From: a virus
DNA length: 64,000 nt
Strand: one strand, 5' to 3'
Virus record (IMG/VR): IMGVR_UViG_3300035698_012707
Location: 17,343-81,342 of that record
Position 1 is the first letter of the stretch; every line of letters begins with the position of its first letter. Below the pieces are notes generated by a model that had not been told where the DNA came from, made no database searches, and saw only the letters and a list, made by a program, of their open reading frames with translations. Positions 48,925-58,303 of this stretch are shown here, piece after piece. Both the position numbers and the translations under genes were made by a program.

Positions 48925-49732
48925 CGATATCTCCTTCATCATAATCGTACAGTTTCATTATTCTTTCATGATCTAATCCAGTAGCGATTCTATCGTCCAT
49001 AACTTTAGGATGCGTACCTTTATATTTTGTAAGCTTTTGCTCCTCAAGCATTTCAAGTTCTTGAGGTCCTATATCTTTATATTCTTTTCCGTGAAACGCT
49101 CTTTCTATTCTATTATACTTATCTACATAGACTTCTTTTGTTCTTACGTGTCCGTAGTGAAACACCTTAACATTGACAAATACAGTGTCCTCTTCTGGGA
49201 TAGGTTGTCCATGATTGTCTACGTGCATATCTGGATCGTATCCGACTGCACCATGATGTATTCCCCAATCATTTTTTACCATATATATCTTCTCAGTGTA
49301 TAGATCTTTCCAGTCTGGACACCCATTTAAAATGTGGTCGAAGTCCTTGTAGAAATGAAGAGTATTAAACTTAATAGCAACAACGTTGCTAGCAACCACA
49401 TCGGGCAGTCGTCTAATAGCTTCAGCATCTTTTTCATGATACACCTCGTCGGCATCCATCAGAACGCACCAGTCCCCCGTACAATAGCCAAGCGCTAATG
49501 ATTTTTGAATAGCATACATAGCTTTGCCTAGTGAGTGGAGCCATTTGTTTTGATAGATCTTTATTCTTGTATCCCCGATCTCTCTTACCTTATCTAATGT
49601 GTTATCAGAACTTCCTCCATCTAGCACTACAACTTCGTCAGCAAACAATAGAGCTGATTTGATTCCTTCTATAGTAGTAAACTCATTAGATATTGAATTT
49701 GTAGTCATAGTATATACAGATATTTTTGCCAT
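48905..49732 (-). CDS. glycosyltransferase family 2
   Basis: 275 residues. V-V-V-L-D-G-G-S-S-D-N-T and L-M-D-A-D-E-V-Y are the GT2 motifs. Overlaps nrdD start by 20 bp. Confidence 0.88.
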   Translation of the reverse strand: MAKISVYTMTTNSISNEFTTIEGIKSALLFADEVVVLDGGSSDNTLDKVREIGDTRIKIYQNKWLHSLGKAMYAIQKSLALGYCTGDWCVLMDADEVYHEKDAEAIRRLPDVVASNVVAIKFNTLHFYKDFDHILNGCPDWKDLYTEKIYMVKNDWGIHHGAVGYDPDMHVDNHGQPIPEEDTVFVNVKVFHYGHVRTKEVYVDKYNRIERAFHGKEYKDIGPQELEMLEEQKLTKYKGTHPKVMDDRIATGLDHERIMKLYDYDEGDIDARAGI

Positions 49733-50439
49733 TATTTTTTACGCTCCTCTGCAAGATCAAGAGGTCTTTTTACTGTATCTTTCGTTTGTTCTCCTGGCTT
49801 ACCCATCTCATGTATATAATGCATACCAAAGACTGGATAGATACTGTTCCTTAACTTATGTCTATCCCTTTTCTTGTTGTGTAAAATATCAAAGGCAGAA
49901 TCTACATCTAACTCCTTGCACTCATGGTAACCAACTACTTCCTCATGTATAGGTCTTATAAATCTACAGTAAGACCTGAACAACCTTGATTGGTAGTCTG
50001 GGTATGTTTCTCCGTCTTCTTCCCCGTCTATAATCTCTCTTCGTGGAAACTTGTAACAGTCTATTTCATTTTGTTCTATCATATCAGGAATCTTCTTAAA
50101 AGCATCCTTAGAAAATCTTTCATCCGGATCTGGAAAAAGAGTCCAATCTGTATAGACATATTTCATAGCAATATTTTTTTGTTCTGCAAAATGCCCCTGG
50201 AATGACGATATTTTAAGAGTATCCACGTATGGCTCAGCAAGCGCTACTGTGTTATCAGTACTGCCACCGTCTATCATCACTATTCTTGTTACAAGAGGTC
50301 TAATGTGTTCTAAGAACTCTACTATATTGTCTTCTTCGTTAAGGGTTATAAACGCTGCAGTTATACCATGATACTCTTCCCAGTCTCTATCCACAAGAGT
50401 AAAATCTATATTATCTGAACTAACTTTTATCTTTTTCAA
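49732..50439 (-). CDS. glycosyltransferase family 2
   Basis: About 235 residues. I-V-M-I-D-G-G-S-T-D-N-T and L-F-P-D-P-D-E-R motifs. A TTG at 50439 has GGAGG 7 nt upstream; an ATG at 50466 lacks a site. Overlaps the GT4 gene end. Confidence 0.85.
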   Translation of the reverse strand: MKKIKVSSDNIDFTLVDRDWEEYHGITAAFITLNEEDNIVEFLEHIRPLVTRIVMIDGGSTDNTVALAEPYVDTLKISSFQGHFAEQKNIAMKYVYTDWTLFPDPDERFSKDAFKKIPDMIEQNEIDCYKFPRREIIDGEEDGETYPDYQSRLFRSYCRFIRPIHEEVVGYHECKELDVDSAFDILHNKKRDRHKLRNSIYPVFGMHYIHEMGKPGEQTKDTVKRPLDLAEERKK

Positions 50440-51631
50440 TGTTAGCCTCCATAAATCCCATGTCATTTTTAATGGTTTTTTCTTTGTTTACTTTGTCGTG
50501 AGCAGCTTGGATAGCTTTATGAAGCTTCTCTGAAGTATGATCCCATGTCCATGATTCAGATATATCTTTAGCAGCCTTGTCTCCAATCTTCTTGGCCTCA
50601 TCTTGATGATCGTATATCCATCTCATAGTATCACTTAGCTTGGCCTCGTCCATATCAAACCAATTCTGTCCACCATATTGAGGTTGTACTCTAAGAAATT
50701 CAGCGTTGTTAATGGGGACAAGACGCCCTTCTATCAAAAAACTATTATCTTTATTCATAAAATCTGTGTTGCCTCCCCATGATGGTCCTACGGAGGGAAC
50801 GCCACAAGCCATAGCTTCAACGAAAGGAAGACCAAAACCCTCCCCTCTAGACGGAAGAACAAAGCAATCAAATGATTTATAGAGATTTGGTAGAGCATCG
50901 TCTGGTAAAATCTCTGTCCATAATACTATTTTAGGAAAATCTTTTCTACCGTTTTCTTTCTCAAACTCTTGTTTTATCAGACGTATCTCATTTCTTACGT
51001 GGTTTAAGGTATCCTCTACAGGGAACTTCCAGAAAACCCTAAGAGTAAGGCTAACGTCTTCGTCTCCCTTGAAAGCGTTATAGTAAGCTCTTACTAAAGC
51101 TTTTGGATTCTTTCTTTCCGTCCAGTCAAATACTGATCCAAAGTTAAATTTTCCGTGGTCATAAGTAAGGGGCTTAACACTTGGGTTATATTTACTTGTG
51201 TCTGCTCCGTGAGGTATAACCTTTATCTTTTTGCCGTCCAACCCCATCTTTATGTAAGATTTTTTATTTTCTTTAGAAGGAACCCATATTTCGTCCATAG
51301 CCTTGAGACCTAGCAACCAGGTTATTGGTGCCCCATCTGTCTCAAAGGGTGTATAGCATACATGGTAGGATGCTCTGGGATCTATAAAAAAGTTCTCAGG
51401 AGTAAGATGTTGTATAAACAAAAAATCCTTATTGCTTATTGGGTTTGTTTCTAACGCCTTAAGCTTCTCGCTTACTTCCCCTAAATTTGGTGAAGGTCCT
51501 CTCCAAAATCTACGAGGCCTAAGCCTCATCTTCATATCAGTATACTTCATTAGTCCCATAAGATGGTTTCTTGATACAGCTCCGTAACCAGAAAGATCAT
51601 ATGGGCAACTATAATACAGTACATCCATCAT
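50420..51631 (-). CDS. glycosyltransferase family 4
   Basis: ~404 residues from the ATG after CCGGAGG; the longer frame from 51724 is overlap. R-G-E-G-F-G-L-P-F-V-E-A-M-A-C-G is the GT4 donor-binding motif. Confidence 0.88.
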   Translation of the reverse strand: MMDVLYYSCPYDLSGYGAVSRNHLMGLMKYTDMKMRLRPRRFWRGPSPNLGEVSEKLKALETNPISNKDFLFIQHLTPENFFIDPRASYHVCYTPFETDGAPITWLLGLKAMDEIWVPSKENKKSYIKMGLDGKKIKVIPHGADTSKYNPSVKPLTYDHGKFNFGSVFDWTERKNPKALVRAYYNAFKGDEDVSLTLRVFWKFPVEDTLNHVRNEIRLIKQEFEKENGRKDFPKIVLWTEILPDDALPNLYKSFDCFVLPSRGEGFGLPFVEAMACGVPSVGPSWGGNTDFMNKDNSFLIEGRLVPINNAEFLRVQPQYGGQNWFDMDEAKLSDTMRWIYDHQDEAKKIGDKAAKDISESWTWDHTSEKLHKAIQAAHDKVNKEKTIKNDMGFMEANIEKDKS

Positions 51632-52992
51632 TATATTGCCTCCGGTGTAAATTTCATGTCGGTTATTTTTACATCTTTTGGAGCTCCCTCTGGAAACAAT
51701 GCAGAATCGATTATCTTTTCCCATTCTTTACAGATAATACTCCAATCCATCTTTAGGGCTTGCTCTCTACCCTTTTTTCCATACTCCTCACAAAGTTTCT
51801 CATCGTCTAGGAGAGTAACAATACTTTCGACATATTCATCCATGTCTATTATAGCTCTTCTTATGTTCGTGAGTGGCTCTGCCTCTAACACTTTAGGCGG
51901 TATTAGAAAACCACAACCTCTAGCCCATTCTGGATGAGCGCTATAATCAGTGGCAACAATAGGTCTTCCACTCGACATAGCTTCCAAAATTGGCAATCCA
52001 AATCCCTCACCCCTTGTTGGCAATGTAAATATATCTATAGCATTATATAGAGCAGCCAGAGTTGATTCTTCCACCCCTCGTCCTATTTGTAGGTCAGGAT
52101 TAAATATAATTTTGCCCTTAAGACAAAAGTCCTCTTGAAGGTCTATCAAATCCCATCCACAATCTTTAGGTGCAGCATGGAGATACAATATGACATCATC
52201 TCTTGGGTTTCCTTTCTTTATGTCTCTAGAAAGACACTTCCTGCACTTGTCTGGCTTAGATGACTCTCTCTTAACATTGTCAAATATGGATGTTGTTATG
52301 CTCTTGCACTCTTCACACCTATACCATTCTCCGTTTACAACATGATAGAACATTTTAAATAAACTATCAAATGCTTTTCTTGGCTGATTTCTGGCTACTA
52401 TACCTATTACTTTCTTCCCATCAACACCTAGCATTCTTTTCTTAAAATCTTCTCTTTTTTCTTTTGACACTGGCCTAAACAATTTAGTGTTAACGCCATG
52501 ATATATGTAACTTAAGTTTGCATTTGGAGCTCTCTGCTTTATTACTTCCATACCATACTTACCGTAAGCCACAGCAAAATCCATACTATCTACAATAGGC
52601 CCCCATTTTGACGGCACTGGCTGACCATCTATCGGGAAATAACCCACCCACTTGAAGTCACCGCTATCCTTTGAATCTTTAGTATGTTCTGTCATCCACA
52701 TATCCCCTAAGGTCCAGACTAGGTCTGGCTTAATCTTCTCTATATACTCGGGAAGAGATTGTATAGCATACTTATCTTCCTGCGTTATCATACCCTTAGG
52801 GCTTTTCTTAGTAGTAAATACGGGGTAAGGTACTTCTCGGTTGTTCTCTTTATGAAACCATCCTATAGCACTTACTTCATATTTACCAGTAGAACTTAAA
52901 TAAGACCATACTTCCCTCCCTACCCTACCGAAACCAGTATCTATCTTTGGAGAGTCAGTCATAACTAGTATTTTCTTTCTTTGAAAAGACAT
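51631..52992 (-). CDS. glycosyltransferase family 4 with inserted zinc ribbon
   Basis: 453 residues. G-F-G-R-V-G near the start and R-G-E-G-F-G-L-P-I-L-E-A-M-S-S-G define GT4. Between the two Rossmann domains, residues ~228-262 hold C-E-E-C-K-S ... C-R-K-C-L-S, a zinc ribbon not found in typical GT4 enzymes. The stop overlaps the previous gene start. GGAAGAAG upstream. Confidence 0.88.
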   Translation of the reverse strand: MSFQRKKILVMTDSPKIDTGFGRVGREVWSYLSSTGKYEVSAIGWFHKENNREVPYPVFTTKKSPKGMITQEDKYAIQSLPEYIEKIKPDLVWTLGDMWMTEHTKDSKDSGDFKWVGYFPIDGQPVPSKWGPIVDSMDFAVAYGKYGMEVIKQRAPNANLSYIYHGVNTKLFRPVSKEKREDFKKRMLGVDGKKVIGIVARNQPRKAFDSLFKMFYHVVNGEWYRCEECKSITTSIFDNVKRESSKPDKCRKCLSRDIKKGNPRDDVILYLHAAPKDCGWDLIDLQEDFCLKGKIIFNPDLQIGRGVEESTLAALYNAIDIFTLPTRGEGFGLPILEAMSSGRPIVATDYSAHPEWARGCGFLIPPKVLEAEPLTNIRRAIIDMDEYVESIVTLLDDEKLCEEYGKKGREQALKMDWSIICKEWEKIIDSALFPEGAPKDVKITDMKFTPEAI

Positions 52993-53011
52993 ATTGCTTC
53001 TTCCTTTTGTT

Positions 53012-53137
53012 CTATTTTTCCATTTGTGCTCTTATTAGAGCATCTATATTATCCTCGGTCGCGCTTCTTTTTATAACGGTTCCATCATCCATTATAACGG
53101 CAACAACGTCGCCATTTTTATCAACTATATCTAACAT
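53012..53137 (-). CDS. tiny acidic protein
   Basis: 41 residues with AAGGAGG upstream. Alternating strands (V-V-A-V-I-M-D-D-G-T-V-I-K-R) and a helix. Function unknown. Confidence 0.55.
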   Translation of the reverse strand: MLDIVDKNGDVVAVIMDDGTVIKRSATEDNIDALIRAQMEK

Positions 53138-53173
53138 TTGGCCTCCTTGTTTTGTAGGAGACAGCATTAAAGT

Positions 53174-53629
53174 TTATCCTATTTCAATTCTTTTGATATT
53201 CTCATTATGTGCAGTCTCCTTGTAGGGGATCCTAACCTTCAGCATCCCATCGTTAAGATTAGCAGTAATCTTATCTTCTTCTAAGTTTTCGGGAAGCCTA
53301 AGGCTTCTGCTAAAAGATCTTTTGGAAACTTCCCTACAATAGTATTTGTCACTACTTATTTCCTTATCCTGATTTGAGTCACCCTTTATAGTTAGGATGT
53401 TGTCCTTTACTTCCAGGTTAACTTTTTCCTTTGGAAGCTCAGGCACGTAAGCATCTACACATAAGCAACCATCTTCATCATAAACATTCATCTTAGGATA
53501 GGTTCCTTTGGCTAGCGCCCCAGGAAAAAAATCTTTTGAAAACATTTCGTTTAACAACCTGTCCATCTGGTCTCCCAGTGAACGTGTTAACGCAGATCTG
53601 TCATTGAAAAATGGAATCATCTCTCTCAT
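53174..53629 (-). CDS. Hsp20/alpha-crystallin small heat-shock protein
   Basis: 151 residues. P-K-M-N-V-Y-D-E-D start of the crystallin domain, V-N-L-E-V-K-D-N-I-L-T-I-K-G-D, F-S-R-S-L-R-L-P and L-N-D-G-M-L-K-V are all present. Holds unfolding proteins. AAGGAGG upstream. Confidence 0.93.
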   Translation of the reverse strand: MREMIPFFNDRSALTRSLGDQMDRLLNEMFSKDFFPGALAKGTYPKMNVYDEDGCLCVDAYVPELPKEKVNLEVKDNILTIKGDSNQDKEISSDKYYCREVSKRSFSRSLRLPENLEEDKITANLNDGMLKVRIPYKETAHNENIKRIEIG

Positions 53630-53790
53630 TTTTCCTCCTTTACATGCTTCTTGGCGCTGTCTCCCAGCCTTATCTTATTAGGGTCTATCTTTACTTTTAT
53701 GCCGTTCTTTAAAACAAAAACCACATGTTTACCCTCATTCTTAGTCTCTAGAACATTATGTTCTGTTATTAAATCCTTTGCTGACAACAT
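53626..53790 (-). CDS. small basic protein
   Basis: 54 residues in ATGA overlap with the Hsp20 start. K-H-V-V-F-V-L-K-N-G-I-K-V strands. Its 5' end overlaps the 3' end of the following Cas4-like gene. Confidence 0.5.
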   Translation of the reverse strand: MLSAKDLITEHNVLETKNEGKHVVFVLKNGIKVKIDPNKIRLGDSAKKHVKEEK

Positions 53791-54553
53791 CTCTATCCTC
53801 CATTGCTTTTTCGTTCATACAAAATATCTTGAACCGGCATCTTCCACAGCTCAACCTGTTATCTGATGGATAGAAAATTCTATTCTCTATTCCATTAGCT
53901 ATGTTATACAATATCTTCCTTGCTCTCACAAAGTCGCTTCCGCTTCTCTGGACCACAACCTCTTGCTTCTTTCCTATGTTACATATTATAATATTAGACT
54001 CTTTAGTTTCAAAGCTCTTCCTAAAAGCATACGATGCAACTGTTTTGCTTAAGTCTATCTTGCTTACAAAATCATCTGGCATCTGTGGAGAGTATGAAAA
54101 GAATACAAGGTCTGTTTCTCTTTTTCGTGTACGATCATTTAATAACTTTATTAGAGGTATAGTTCCTCTAACGTGAATATTAGTCTCTCCTTCGAAAACT
54201 GCCTCGTACCTAAAATCAACAGCTATAGGAGTAACCTTATCGTTGCTAGCGTATCTATAGAAATTCTTTAGGAGATTTATGGCCATGTTAGACCTCTCCC
54301 TAATGTCCTCTTCCTTGAAATTGCTTTCTATTTCACTAGTAAACCACAGCTGTTCCCACTTAGTGAATAGATTATTTAATGATTTTTCATTCTTATCTAT
54401 CATGCAAAAGTAATAGTACGATATCGTTTGCCTAAGTGTGTCTTTAAAAAAATCCTTAATACTCTTTTTTTCTGGGACAAAGTCTACGTGTTTAAACTTA
54501 TATTTTTGAGGACAATCTTTATAGTCCAATATTTCTTGCATACTAAGACGCAC
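53756..54553 (-). CDS. Cas4/AddB-like PD-(D/E)XK protein, active site possibly lost
   Basis: 265 residues from a GTG with GGGGGAAAGA upstream. D-Y-K-D-C-P-Q-K-Y-K-F at the start and C-G-R-C-R-F-K-I-F-C at the end supply the four Cys of a 4Fe-4S Cas4/AddB nuclease. The expected D and E-x-K residues in the middle are not clear (H-V-R-G-T-I-P-L), so it may be inactive. Confidence 0.7.
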   Translation of the reverse strand: MRLSMQEILDYKDCPQKYKFKHVDFVPEKKSIKDFFKDTLRQTISYYYFCMIDKNEKSLNNLFTKWEQLWFTSEIESNFKEEDIRERSNMAINLLKNFYRYASNDKVTPIAVDFRYEAVFEGETNIHVRGTIPLIKLLNDRTRKRETDLVFFSYSPQMPDDFVSKIDLSKTVASYAFRKSFETKESNIIICNIGKKQEVVVQRSGSDFVRARKILYNIANGIENRIFYPSDNRLSCGRCRFKIFCMNEKAMEDRDVVSKGFNNRT

Positions 54554-54701
54554 TCTTTCCCCCTCCCGCTGCTTTGCTTAATGCAGTAACAGGACAATCA
54601 CATTTCTTCTTGGCTGGATATCCTGTCCAACTTTCTGGTGGAGTTATATTAGTCTTATTAGCCTTAGGTCTTGGGGATGCTTTCTTTGATTTTTTTACCA
54701 T
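54543..54701 (-). CDS. small basic Pro-rich protein
   Basis: 52 residues, Lys-rich start, C-D-C and a Gly-rich end. Overlaps both neighbours, start inside the primase-helicase end. GGTAGACCC lies upstream, a poor site. Confidence 0.45.
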   Translation of the reverse strand: MVKKSKKASPRPKANKTNITPPESWTGYPAKKKCDCPVTALSKAAGGGKSAS

Positions 54702-57154
54702 GGGTCTACCTCCGATGAAGACATAAATCCAGTCTTAGGGTTAGAAGGGTTTCTCTTGTCAGACATGCTTTTTAGAGCAGCCTTATATGTAGCCTTTAGT
54801 TCTCCAGCCTCCGAAGAGTTGCACTCATAAAAGAGTGAATGTTCTGGAGAAAACTTATAATAAAGAGTACCCTTAAAGTCAGTTATCTTGTTCTTTTGTA
54901 TGTCTATCTCTACTATTGGTTTTTTAACTACTACTCCGTTCTTTTCTTCTATCCACAGAGCCTCTGCTGAGTCTCTTCTGGCATGTATATCGTTGTAAAG
55001 CATGCCTATCATATTATTGTCGTACTCCATCTGCTTAGACTCTGCTATGTCGCTCAGTGCCGGCCTTTTGGATCCATTTACTCCAAGAAACTTTCTCAGC
55101 TCCATTGTGCAGATGGCTGTTATGTGAAGTCTATTTTTCATAGCATGTATTCTTCCACTAGCATGCTTGAATCTTATTCTCTCGTCCTTTGCGGACTCAT
55201 CAGATAGCTTATGGAAGTTATCTAAAAAGAATATTACCTGCTTCTCTGGGTATTTGTCTTGCATGTATCTAATCCAGTTCTCAGCAAAATTAAGATCAAC
55301 TCCATGACTAACATCTTTGATTGCAAATCGTCCCTCAGCCATCATCGACGTCATGTCTCTCCACCCATCGTCCAGCTTCTTCTTATCTTCATCACTGTGG
55401 ACATGTTCTGTGGGGTGAGTAACCTGTCTTATCTCTAGCCCAGATGAAATAGATACTAGCCTTGGTATTGCCTGCTGTCTAGAGTCATCAATGGACATGA
55501 ATAAAACACAAGCATCGTCATTGTATTTTGCTATCCTATACGCTAGATTAAACATAAATCCAGTCTTTCCTAGATTACTGTCTCCAGCGAAGGTTATCAT
55601 ATTGTCTTCTCTTGGTATTCCAGAAAAAGCGTCATCAAATATATCCCAGCCTGTCTTGAAACCAAGCAGTCCAGCCTGTCTGTCTTCAAATTTCTCTCTG
55701 ACATCAGTCATATAGGTCATAAGTTCATCACTAGAGTGCACCTCGTCGCTGTTTGTGCTTCTTAGCTTTCTTATGTCTTCTAGTGCTTCTTCAAATATTG
55801 CTACTGGGTCGCCTTCTCTCTCGTTGATCTCACTCATAACCTGGCGCACCTTGGCGTTCTCTTTCTCTTTAATGCGCGCTTCTTCGTAGTTTAGAATGGA
55901 ATCAAGTTGCCGTTGAATGGCCTTGAGTCTTACTCCAGCGAACTCAGAGAGATGTTTGCACATACCCTCTCGCCTGATGTTGTTAGGCTCGTTAACTATC
56001 AACGGTATCATGCGATCACAGACATCTTCTTTATCAAAATCGTAAGGGAACCTGCTTAGTCTCCACTCAAAAGCATCCATGAGAGGTAGTTTTCTAAATG
56101 CATCTAGGCCATGCTTATCCAGATAATCATCCGGATCACATTCCTCTGTCTCTGATGGCATCTTTACTATCTTTATCCTAAGAGCCTCTTCCCCGCTAAA
56201 GTGTTCATCTAATAGCTTTTCTGTCTTATCTTGGCCGGAATTGTCTCCATCCAGACATAAAATTATATCCCTTATGTTGAGTGCTTTGATTAAATTTATG
56301 TGTTCATACGTAAGGGCAGTACCTCCGATAGCACAGCTATTTAGAAGACCATGCTTCTGAGCTGTAATCCAATCCGGATAGCCTTCAAATATATATAACG
56401 GTGGTACGCTCTTCTTCGCAGCGTATAACCCATACAGTATACTACTCTTGTGATATATAGGACACTTACTGCTCGTGTTTCTGAACTTGAAAGACTTAGA
56501 GCCCTTCTTGAATGTCATGTCCCTGCCAGCAAACCCTACTATTTTACCCTTCTCATTTCTAATTTCAAAGAGTAACATGTTTGGTGTGTATAACTGGCTA
56601 TTAAAATCTATGTCCCTTAGAAAATCTTTAGTAAAGCCACGGTTAGATAGTCTCGTCATGAAGTCTTCGTAACTCTTCACTGTACCAACTCCATACTCTC
56701 TACACAGCGATACAGGCCACTTTCTCTTCTTAAGGTACTCTATTGGTTGGTTCTCACTTATTATATCAGAGGCTTCAGCGTAAGCCTTGTATACTTCTGA
56801 CCTATATATCTCTTCCTCTGTGACCTCAAACTTATCGTTGTACGGGATGTTATACTTGTCAGCTAGATAGAACAAGTTCTCGTATATAAATTCTCTTCCT
56901 GTTGTAGGTTTGTCTTCTAAGAAATGAGCTGCATCTACTATAGTCCCCTTAGCGCCACAGGAAAAGCAATTAAATACCTGATTCTTAGACTCTGGGTGGA
57001 AACTAGCTGATGGATTGTCATCCTTATGCTCTGGGTTTATGCATCTAAACTTACCCTGAGCTGTTACTTTTATGTTATGTTCCTCAAGATAGTCTTTGAG
57101 ATATGGCATTAACTTTTGCTTTAGGCCGTCCAAATAGGTATTACTCGTCTCCAT
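54695..57154 (-). CDS. bifunctional primase-helicase
   Basis: 819 residues. CHC2-type zinc finger (C-I-N-P-E-H ... C-F-S-C-G-A-K-G) near 38-65, TOPRIM (L-Y-I-F-E-G-Y-P-D-W and L-C-L-D-G-D-N-S-G-Q-D), then a DnaB-type helicase with Walker A A-G-D-S-N-L-G-K-T-G and Walker B I-F-F-L-D-N. Layout as in T7 gp4 and phage primase-helicases. Core replication enzyme. Confidence 0.93.
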   Translation of the reverse strand: METSNTYLDGLKQKLMPYLKDYLEEHNIKVTAQGKFRCINPEHKDDNPSASFHPESKNQVFNCFSCGAKGTIVDAAHFLEDKPTTGREFIYENLFYLADKYNIPYNDKFEVTEEEIYRSEVYKAYAEASDIISENQPIEYLKKRKWPVSLCREYGVGTVKSYEDFMTRLSNRGFTKDFLRDIDFNSQLYTPNMLLFEIRNEKGKIVGFAGRDMTFKKGSKSFKFRNTSSKCPIYHKSSILYGLYAAKKSVPPLYIFEGYPDWITAQKHGLLNSCAIGGTALTYEHINLIKALNIRDIILCLDGDNSGQDKTEKLLDEHFSGEEALRIKIVKMPSETEECDPDDYLDKHGLDAFRKLPLMDAFEWRLSRFPYDFDKEDVCDRMIPLIVNEPNNIRREGMCKHLSEFAGVRLKAIQRQLDSILNYEEARIKEKENAKVRQVMSEINEREGDPVAIFEEALEDIRKLRSTNSDEVHSSDELMTYMTDVREKFEDRQAGLLGFKTGWDIFDDAFSGIPREDNMITFAGDSNLGKTGFMFNLAYRIAKYNDDACVLFMSIDDSRQQAIPRLVSISSGLEIRQVTHPTEHVHSDEDKKKLDDGWRDMTSMMAEGRFAIKDVSHGVDLNFAENWIRYMQDKYPEKQVIFFLDNFHKLSDESAKDERIRFKHASGRIHAMKNRLHITAICTMELRKFLGVNGSKRPALSDIAESKQMEYDNNMIGMLYNDIHARRDSAEALWIEEKNGVVVKKPIVEIDIQKNKITDFKGTLYYKFSPEHSLFYECNSSEAGELKATYKAALKSMSDKRNPSNPKTGFMSSSEVDPW

Positions 57155-57347
57155 CAGGCTCTGCCTCCTGTGATTTGATTATAGATTCTTTTAAATTCTT
57201 TCCTACGTATACGCTTTCTCCGAATAGAGCCTTTACCATATGTCCGTTATACTTTTCAAGTAATAACTTAGCAAACTTACGCATATTGTCTGTCATGGGT
57301 GGCTTTGAAATATAGTTCGCAAGGAACATTTCCCTCTCGCACTTCAT
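57141..57347 (-). CDS. small hypothetical protein
   Basis: 68 residues (or 62 from the M at 57329). K-A-L-F-G-E-S-V-Y-V-G-K-N-L-K-E. Overlaps the primase-helicase start by 14 bp. Its leader was probably separated by the HNH gene upstream. Confidence 0.55.
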   Translation of the reverse strand: MKCEREMFLANYISKPPMTDNMRKFAKLLLEKYNGHMVKALFGESVYVGKNLKESIIKSQEAEPDGDE

Positions 57348-57357
57348 CCAGGTGTCT

Positions 57358-58017
57358 TCAGCGATAGTGTCCTCCTTTTTTAAGGTTTTCTGACTGCCAT
57401 AAGGGCTGCAAATTCGTATAATGACAAGCTTCCAATAATTGTTTTCTATCGGTTAAATCGAAGCTACATAAAGGCTTAATATGGTCTATGTGCCACTTAT
57501 CATTTCCTAAGCCATGATTGTTCCAAGACATTTCTGGATAAAACATGTTTTCAAGATGTACTTTAAATTCTTCTATAGAGCACCCGAGATCCCTCACTGC
57601 TGATCCAGACTTTGAATTATTTTTTATTGCTTTTGCAATCCTGTCTCTCAAAAGTGCTTTTAGTCTAAATTGCAAGTCAGTCTTCTTTTTTAGACTGCTA
57701 TATTTTACATTTCTAGATACAACGCATTCCTTACACTCACTCGCAATACCTATACGCCTATCTTTTCTTTTGTGAAATTCATCTGTAGATTTTATCTCGG
57801 AACACGCTGTGCACTGTTTAACATTGCCCTCTAATATTTTTGATGGAACAGGATGCGGTTTGTAGCTTAATCTATCATGTTTGCTTTTGCATTCTTTGCA
57901 TGAAGATGTATATCCGCTCTTTCTATTGTTCCTTACATAAAACTCTGTAAGATTTTTTTCTTTCTTACATTTAGAGCATACTTTTTTATCTATCAATGCG
58001 CAACTATCCTCTGCCAT
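57358..58017 (-). CDS. HNH endonuclease with tandem zinc module
   Basis: 219 residues, GGAGGTGAAGG upstream. Two N-terminal copies of C-x2-C-x3-K-x4-F ... C-x2-C (K-V-C-S-K-C-K-K-E-K and Q-C-T-A-C-S-E-I-K), then H-I-D-H-I-K-P-L and N-L-Q-P-L-W as HNH core. The same zinc module heads the endonuclease VII-like protein at 3524. Probably a homing nuclease inserted between two small genes. Confidence 0.85.
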   Translation of the reverse strand: MAEDSCALIDKKVCSKCKKEKNLTEFYVRNNRKSGYTSSCKECKSKHDRLSYKPHPVPSKILEGNVKQCTACSEIKSTDEFHKRKDRRIGIASECKECVVSRNVKYSSLKKKTDLQFRLKALLRDRIAKAIKNNSKSGSAVRDLGCSIEEFKVHLENMFYPEMSWNNHGLGNDKWHIDHIKPLCSFDLTDRKQLLEACHYTNLQPLWQSENLKKGGHYR

Positions 58018-58246
58018 CCTTCACCTCCAAATTCCATTCTTCGGTTTCCATTACTAAACCACAGTTTTTGCAAGTCTTTACACTCGGTCCATAGTGCCCT
58101 GTGGCCCACATAGACTTTGTCCAATCAGATACTTTCTTGTGTTTACAGTTTATTCGTAGCTCATCTATCTCGTGTTCGTGACGTGCTGTCATTTCTTCTA
58201 TTTCTGACGCGTGTCTCTTCATTGCTTTTTCAGTTGTCTCTTTCAT
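58004..58246 (-). CDS. small coiled-coil zinc protein
   Basis: 80 residues from the second ATG, which has GGAGGA upstream; the first ATG at 58258 would be leaderless. Helix, then C-K-H-K ... C-K-N-C-G. Confidence 0.6.
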   Translation of the reverse strand: MKETTEKAMKRHASEIEEMTARHEHEIDELRINCKHKKVSDWTKSMWATGHYGPSVKTCKNCGLVMETEEWNLEVKDGRG

Positions 58247-58265
58247 TGCTTCCTCCATTGTCTAC

Positions 58266-58294
58266 ATTATAACACAATATTTTCGACATTTCAA
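58266..58294 (-). promoter_or_regulatory. sigma-70-type promoter
   Basis: On the minus strand: TTGAAA (58294-58289), 17 nt, TATAAT (58271-58266). Drives the minus-strand operon beginning at 58246, including HNH and primase-helicase. Confidence 0.8.
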
Positions 58295-58303
58295 CTAAAA
58301 ATT

